A stretch of DNA of 64,000 nucleotides from Sipunculus nudus. Its lineage: Eukaryota; Annelida; Sipuncula; Golfingiida; Sipunculidae. This document shows, piece by piece, positions 58,904 through 64,000 of the stretch (positions within the stretch are counted from its first letter, which is position 1; every line of letters begins with the position of its first letter). The position numbers and the translations under genes are program-made. Where the stretch lies: the NCBI GenBank assembly GCA_026874595.1, contig CM049306.1, forward strand, positions 81,124,142-81,188,141, in the 5' to 3' direction. Below the pieces are notes generated by a model. It saw only the letters and a program-made list of their open reading frames with translations, ran no database searches and was not told the origin of the DNA.

Positions 58904-60310
58904 ATGACAGATTTCAAACCTGAGACATTTGTTGACGATCCGGACCCTGTTCAACTTGAACAGTTGTCAAAAGACCAGTTGTTGCGTTTGGGACAAAACT
59001 TAGGGCTAAATGTGAAAAAAGCTTTAAGAAAGTTTTCATATCGTTCCTAAAATCATGCAAGATCTTATTACCAAAGGTTTAATTGAAGAGACTGAAGTTG
59101 AAACATAAAAAAATGACAGCCTTGCTATGCAATTAGAATTGAAAAAGTTGGAAATGCAACATGAGCTAGCATTAAAACAATTAGAATTAGAAAAAGAGAG
59201 GGAAGAACGGTTAGAAAGAGACAGACTAGAAAAAGAAAAAGAAATTGAGTTAAAACGACTGGAGTTAGAAAGACTTAAAATAAAACACGTGCTGCCCCAA
59301 CTCACAGTTTTGATGTTACTAAACACATTAGACTTGTCCCACCATTTCAAGAAAAAGAAGTTGATAAATATTTCTTACTTTTTGGGAAGGTAGCTGACAA
59401 TTTAAAATGGCCTAAAGAAAATTGGACTATGCTGTTACAAAGTGTGTTGACTGGCAAGGCCAGAGAAATTTATACAGAGCTTTCAGTAGAAGCTGCTGCT
59501 GACTATGAGCTCGTAAAACGGTTAATCCTAAAAGGCTTACCGCCAGAAATTCAGAAATTGGGAAAAGCGCAAAGAACAGACCTACGTAGAATTTGCTAGG
59601 ACAAAAGAGCAGTTGTTTGATCGCTGGTGTAGTTCTAAAAATGTAATGAAAGATTATGACAATTTGCGGCAGTTGATTTTGCTTGAAGAATTTAAGCGCT
59701 GCATTAACGCAGATGTTAAAACTTTTCTCGATGAGAAAAGTCCTGAAACACTTGACATTGCTCTCATTTAGCGGATGATTATTCATTGACACACAAAATG
59801 TCCTTTACTAGCAAATCAAACCAGTCATTCACAAATTAGAATATAAAACGGTATGGTCAAAAGAAGTTTACAGCGCACTCACCCAGTACTAGTAGTCCTG
59901 ATAGTTCAGCAAAGCCCATAGCTACATCTCAGTCCACGTCCACTGTGTCTAAGTCAAACAAAGACCAGTCATTTTCAAAGAAAATCTGTAATTACTGCAA
60001 GAAGGAAGGTCATCTAATATCTGACTGCTGGAAACTTGCGAATAAACCAAATAGCAAACCTTCCGGGTTTGATTCAAAATCTATGCATAGCATAGTACAA
60101 GAGCCAGGCTCTTTTCATGTAAATAAGGGATACAACTCCTTTGTTGACTCAAATAAAGAGATTGATGCTACGGAGGCCCAAGTGCCGTCTAAATCCAAAG
60201 AAGAATCCGTAAATTGTGGGGTAAAAGCCTCAGTTGATTCCTGCGAGGAATTAAATAAGGCTAGGTCCTTTCAAGACTCCTGCGAGGAGTGTTCTCTAAA
60301 TGAGGCCTAG
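58904..60310 (+). pseudogene. gag: gag of the Gmr1-like element (frameshifted)
   Basis: It begins at an ATG (58904) with MTDFKPETFVDDPDPVQLEQ and a LSKDQLLRLGQNLGLN segment as in related gag proteins. The frame breaks near 59036. A charged coiled-coil (59127-59280, KQLELEKEREERLERDRLEK) follows, then after another shift a capsid-like SCAN-related region (VPPFQEKEVDKYF, KWPKENWTMLLQSVL) and, after further breaks, RTKEQLFDRWCSS and LRQLILLEEFKRC. A CCHC zinc knuckle (CNYCKKEGHLISDC) lies at about 59988-60029 in the last frame (59945-60310). It would package element RNA. At least three frameshifts and several stops make it nonfunctional. Confidence 0.75.
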
Positions 60311-60463
60311 TCCTTTTATGACTCTTGCGAGAGTATTTAAAAAAAGGCCAGGTCCTCTTATGACAAACAAAAGTTTGTTTCTGCTGAGGAAAATTCCTCT
60401 GTTGACTCCCATGAGGAGTTTGGTAAGAATGTAGATTCCTTAGATGACTCTGAAACAGAGTTT

Positions 60464-60860
60464 ATGACTGACACCTTCAATGTCAGTTCTTTGTTTGACG
60501 AGGTTGAGGTAGTAGATTCCTCTCTTGACTCTGAAATGGAGTTATTTGAGCCATTCATACATGATGGTTTTGTGTCACTTTCGAGTGATTTTTCAGATTC
60601 TACCACTATTAGAATTTTGAGGGACACTGGTTCAGGCCAGACTTTCATGTTAGCAAACACTTTGCCATTTTCTAATAGGTCCTTTACTGGTGCACATGCA
60701 CTTGTTAATGGTGTGTTTTCACACTTCAGTTCCGCTTCACAGTATCCATTTAAAGTCAGATTTGATTTCTGGGAATATTACTGTGGGCATAAGAACTACT
60801 TTACCCTTTAAGGTAATTCAGTTGCTACTAGGCAATGATGATGCAGGTGATAGAGTGCAA
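60464..60860 (+). pseudogene. Retropepsin region of the Gmr1-like element
   Basis: The motif ILRDTGSGQTFML (about 60612-60650) carries the catalytic D-T-G of an aspartic protease. It is followed by VPLHSIHLKSDLISGNITVG in another frame (60729 onward) and LLLGNDDAGDRVQPVPIVTE, the usual end of the protease in this group. The frame changes between 60690 and 60811, so the domain is split. The protease would cut the Gag-Pol precursor. Confidence 0.7.
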
Positions 60861-62335
60861 CCTGTACCAATAGTGACAGAAAAGCCGTCACTTGATCAGG
60901 ACACTGATCCGGAAAGTCAGGAAATTCCTGGTTTGTATCCTTCATGTGCTGTAACTAGATCTATGGCCAAGAAAAACCCACATGAGGATAATGGTCCAGA
61001 TAATAACACTCTAGGAGTCACTAGTGACTCGTCTAATGACTCGCCCGTACAGGATGCAGCATTCTCAAGGTCAGAACTTATCGCGGAACAGCATAAGGAC
61101 CCTGATATTTCATTTTTGTTTCCCAGGGCTGTTTCTAAAGATCAGCTGTCACAGCACCCAGTTTGTTTCTATGTCAAAAATGGAGTGCTTATGCGTAAGT
61201 GGCGACCACCTGGTGTATGCGCTGATGATGAGTGGGCCATCAAACATCAAAAAGTAATGCCCAAAAGCTTTCGCAGTGAAGTTCTAAGCATGGCACATGA
61301 GGCTGCTTTGTCTGGCCATTTAGGTATAAAAAAAACTTATCAGAAAGTTAGTACACACTTTTATTGGCCTAACCTCAGGAAAGATGTTGTACAATATTGT
61401 AAATCATGCCATACATGTCAGATGGTAGGAAAGCCCAATCAGAATCCTCCTAAGGCCCCACTTAGGCCTGTTCCTGCTTTCGAGGAACCATTCAGTAGGA
61501 TTATTGTTGATTGTGTTGGACCACTGCCCAAAACAAAATCTGGATATGAATACTTGCTAACAATTATGTGTGCATCTACCAGGTTCCCTGAGGCAATACC
61601 ATTGCGCAAAATTAATGCCAAGAGTGTTGTCAAAGCTCTGACCAAGTTTTTACAACTTTTGAATTACCAAAATCCGTCCAGTCTAACCAAGGGTCTAATT
61701 TTATGTCTGGCTTATTCCAACAAGTTATGTTTGAGCTAGGTATAAAACAGTACAGCTCTTCGCCAAACTATCCTGAAAGTCAGGGCGCCCTCGAGCGTTT
61801 TCACCAGACATTAAAAAACATGATCAGAACTTATTGCTATGACACACAGAAAGACTGGGATGAAGGAATTCACCTATTGTTGTTTGCTGTCAGAGAATCC
61901 TTTCAAGAGTCTTTGGGCTTCAGTCCCTTTGAACTTGTTTTTGCACACTCCGTTCGCGGACCATTGAAACTGCTTGAAGAAAAACTCTTGTGTGAAAATC
62001 CTGATTCTCTTGGTTTACTGCAGTATGTCTCAGACTTTCGCACTAAACTACACAATGCTTGTGAGATGGCAAAGTCAAATCTAAAATCTGCACAAAGTAA
62101 AATGAAAACAGAGTATGACACACACTCTATAAGTAGGACGTTTGAGCCTGGTGAATAGGTCCTTGCTTCACTTCCCATCCCTGGCAGACCTCTGCAAGCT
62201 ACGTATTTTGGTCCTAACATTGTTGACAAGAAAGTCAGTGATTTAAATTACATACTGTTGACACCAGATAGACGTAAGAAGAAACAACTGTGCCATGTTA
62301 ACATGTTGAAACCATATTATGACAGAAATAGAATA
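60861..62335 (+). pseudogene. Integrase of the Gmr1-like element, located upstream of RT
   Basis: In order: a linker (EIPGLYPSCAVTRSMAKK); the HHCC zinc-binding region (HEAALSGHLGIKKTYQKV to CKSCHTC, about 61297-61425); and the catalytic core with the first Asp in IIVDCVGPLP (61509-61511). After a frameshift near 61640 comes QSNQGSNF, where the usual second Asp is Asn (AAC, 61685-61687), then the Glu in GALERFHQTLK (61793-61795), giving D-D-35-E spacing. A C-terminal region with TYFGP and LCHVNMLKPYYDRN (GPY/F-like) follows an in-frame TAG at 62156-62158. The integrase would insert the cDNA. The broken frame and the Asn make this copy inactive. Its position before RT marks the Gmr1 group. Confidence 0.85.
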
Positions 62336-63875
62336 TCAGATGTTGTTTTACATTATGTTACTGCTGTAAATTTTGTAAAAACTGACCCTGACCCAGTAAA
62401 AGTAGATACTGATTGTAAGTGTGATGTAGACATTCAGTGTGGTACAGTACCATTAAAAAACTCAGACGTGCTTAAAAACCTGGATACCAAACTGTCACAC
62501 CTTACCACACAAGAACAACAAGACCTCAAGAACCTGCTGCGGAATTATCAACATTTGTTTGGTGACATTCCAACGCGAACTAACACGTTGTGCCATGACG
62601 TCGATGTTGGCGAGGCAAGCGCAGTCAAGCAACACCCATATAGACTGAATCCAGAAAAGCAAAAGTATTTATAGGATGAGATTCAATATTTGCTGGACAA
62701 TGATTTTATTGAACCTAGTAACAGTAACTGGAGTTCACCATGTATTCTTGTGCCAAAACCTGATGGAAGTTACCGTATGTGCACAGATTACCGAAAACTG
62801 AACTCCGTCACCAAGACTGACACGTTCCCGATTCCGAGGATCGATGATTGTATTGATAGAGTCGGTAGCTTAAGATATGTCTCCAAGTTTGACTTGCTAA
62901 AAGGATTCTGGCAAGTTCCGTTGACAGAACGAGCGAAAGAAGTGTCCGCATTCGTGACGCCGCAAGGACTGTACCAGTATAAAGTTATGCCGTTTGGCAT
63001 GAAGAACTCGCCAGCCACGTTCCAGCGCCTCATCCATATGGTTGTCAAAAACATTCAGGGCTGCGACGCATATATTGATGACCTTATCGTGTACAGCGAC
63101 ACCTGGGAGAAACATCTGCAAATTCTTCGCGACCTCTTCGAAAGACTCAGTGAAGCACGTCTGACCGTCAACTTAGTGAAGTCTGAGTTTTGTCATGCAC
63201 AAGTAACATTTTTGGGTCATATTGTAGGGCAGGGTCAGGTAAAACCTGTTGATGCTAAGATAAGTGCTATTTCTGCATTTCCTAGACCAGAAAACAAAAA
63301 GCAAATAATGTGTTTACTTGGTATGGTTGGATACTACAGAAAGTTTTGTCGAAATTTTTCTGCTGTAGCTGAACCTTTGACTAATTTGTATAAGAAGAAA
63401 CAAAAGTTTATATGGAATGTTCAGTGTGAAAATGCATTTCAGAATTTGAAAGCAATTCTGCAAAGTTCACCAGTTTTAGCAGCTCCAGACTTTTCTGTAC
63501 CTTTTAAGTTAGCTGTAGATGCTAGTGATACTGCTGCTGGTGCTGTGTTGATACAGGAAGGCAATGATGGCATAGATCATCCAATTTGTTATTTCTCAAG
63601 AAAGTTTAATACAAACCAGAAAAACTACTCCACTATTGAAAAAGAATGTTTGGCTTTGATTTGGCGTTGCAACATTTTAAAGTTTATGTTACTTCATCAG
63701 TCAGGCCTATCATTGTCTTCTGTGATCACAATACCCTCACGTTCATGAACAAGTTGAAGTGTAAAAATCAAAGATTGTTATGATGGAGTTTGTTCTTACA
63801 GGATTACAATCTTGATATCATACACATTGAAGGGAAAGATAATTTACTTGCTGATTGCTTATCTACATGTTTATG
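62336..63875 (+). pseudogene. Reverse transcriptase-RNase H of the Gmr1-like element
   Basis: The pre-RT segment (QQDLKNLLRNYQHLFGDIPT, about 62515) leads to a TAG at 62672-62674, after which the RT frame runs 62690-63748: LVPKPDGSYRMCTDYRKLN, FDLLKGFWQVPL, MPFGMKNSPATFQ, the active site YIDDL (63071-63085), and FLGHIVGQG, all of the Ty3/gypsy type. RNase H follows: LAVDASDTAAGAVL (first Asp) and YSTIEKECLALIW (Glu); after a frameshift near 63705, FCDHNTLTFMNKL, and, past a further stop, IIHIEGKDNLLADCLS. The RT active-site motif is intact although the gene is interrupted. Confidence 0.88.
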
Positions 63876-63958
63876 AAATGTTGTAAACAGGATGTTTATG
63901 TAATATTGTAGATAAGATGATTTTGAGATGTTGTTCAAATTTTAGTGATTGTGATCGC

Positions 63959-63991
63959 AAAAAGAAAGTTTTCCGTGAAAACTTTCTTTTT
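63959..63991 (+). other. Perfect hairpin near the 3' end of the retrotransposon
   Basis: Arms AAAAAGAAAGTTTTC and GAAAACTTTCTTTTT (15 bp, perfect) flank a CGT loop. It lies just after the pol remnant and before where the 3' LTR should begin (the window ends in CTGACAGG). The A/G-rich left arm could overlap the polypurine tract used to prime plus-strand DNA. Confidence 0.7.
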
Positions 63992-64000
63992 TCTGACAGG

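Noticed and set aside
62788-63121. Minus-strand frames opposite the RT domain
   Set aside because: Shadows of the conserved plus-strand RT frame.

Overview
The window looks like nuclear DNA of a marine invertebrate, most likely a mollusc and perhaps a bivalve. The reasons are short exons separated by repeat-filled introns, tRNA-derived SINEs, a decayed LTR retrotransposon of the Gmr1 type, and several mobile elements whose cores are tandem arrays and whose ends are TATCC...GGATA hairpins, an architecture reminiscent of the pearl/Helentron-like elements of bivalves. The species call is inference. Most of the 64 kb is repetitive and there are few genes.

Layout: 1-3.7 kb holds the 3' part of a plus-strand gene in three exons with matching splice phases: a Cys-rich ectodomain motif, one membrane span, a basic cytoplasmic tail ending in a PDZ-ligand-like TTRL, then AATAAA. 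A weak two-exon candidate lies on the minus strand at 4.3-4.7 kb. At 6.3-8.5 kb there are two related hairpin-ended elements; the second has a core of about 13 copies of a 139-bp unit carrying a DR1 nuclear-receptor-like motif. This core breaks at 8.52 kb and resumes near 44.07 kb, and the two breaks carry a perfect 19-bp inverted match. The intervening ~35.5 kb therefore looks like one large insertion or composite.

Inside that span are array A (8.5-25.4 kb, palindromic 100-140 bp units), array B (25.4-37.6 kb, 77-bp units with telomere-like palindromes, a ~300-bp internal inversion and a 1-kb unique island), a 2.7-kb block bounded by inverted G-run motifs (38.0-40.8 kb) that contains a pogo/Tigger-like MITE and a LINE scrap, another LINE fragment (40.9-41.9 kb), and array C (42.75-44.04 kb, GATCGC palindromes).

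Downstream are a 0.44-kb MITE (45.3 kb), a degenerate tandem region with perfect ERE-like palindromes (47.7-49.6 kb), a 1.8-kb homopurine-biased GGCGCC minisatellite (49.75-51.53 kb), a 33-bp minisatellite (51.53-51.76 kb), a third hairpin-ended tandem-core element (53.16-54.2 kb), two tRNA-like SINEs, and from 57.99 kb a frameshifted Ty3/gypsy-type element in the order gag-PR-IN-RT-RH (integrase before RT), cut off by the window end. No conventional RNA gene or CRISPR array was seen. All calls were made by eye; copy numbers are estimates.
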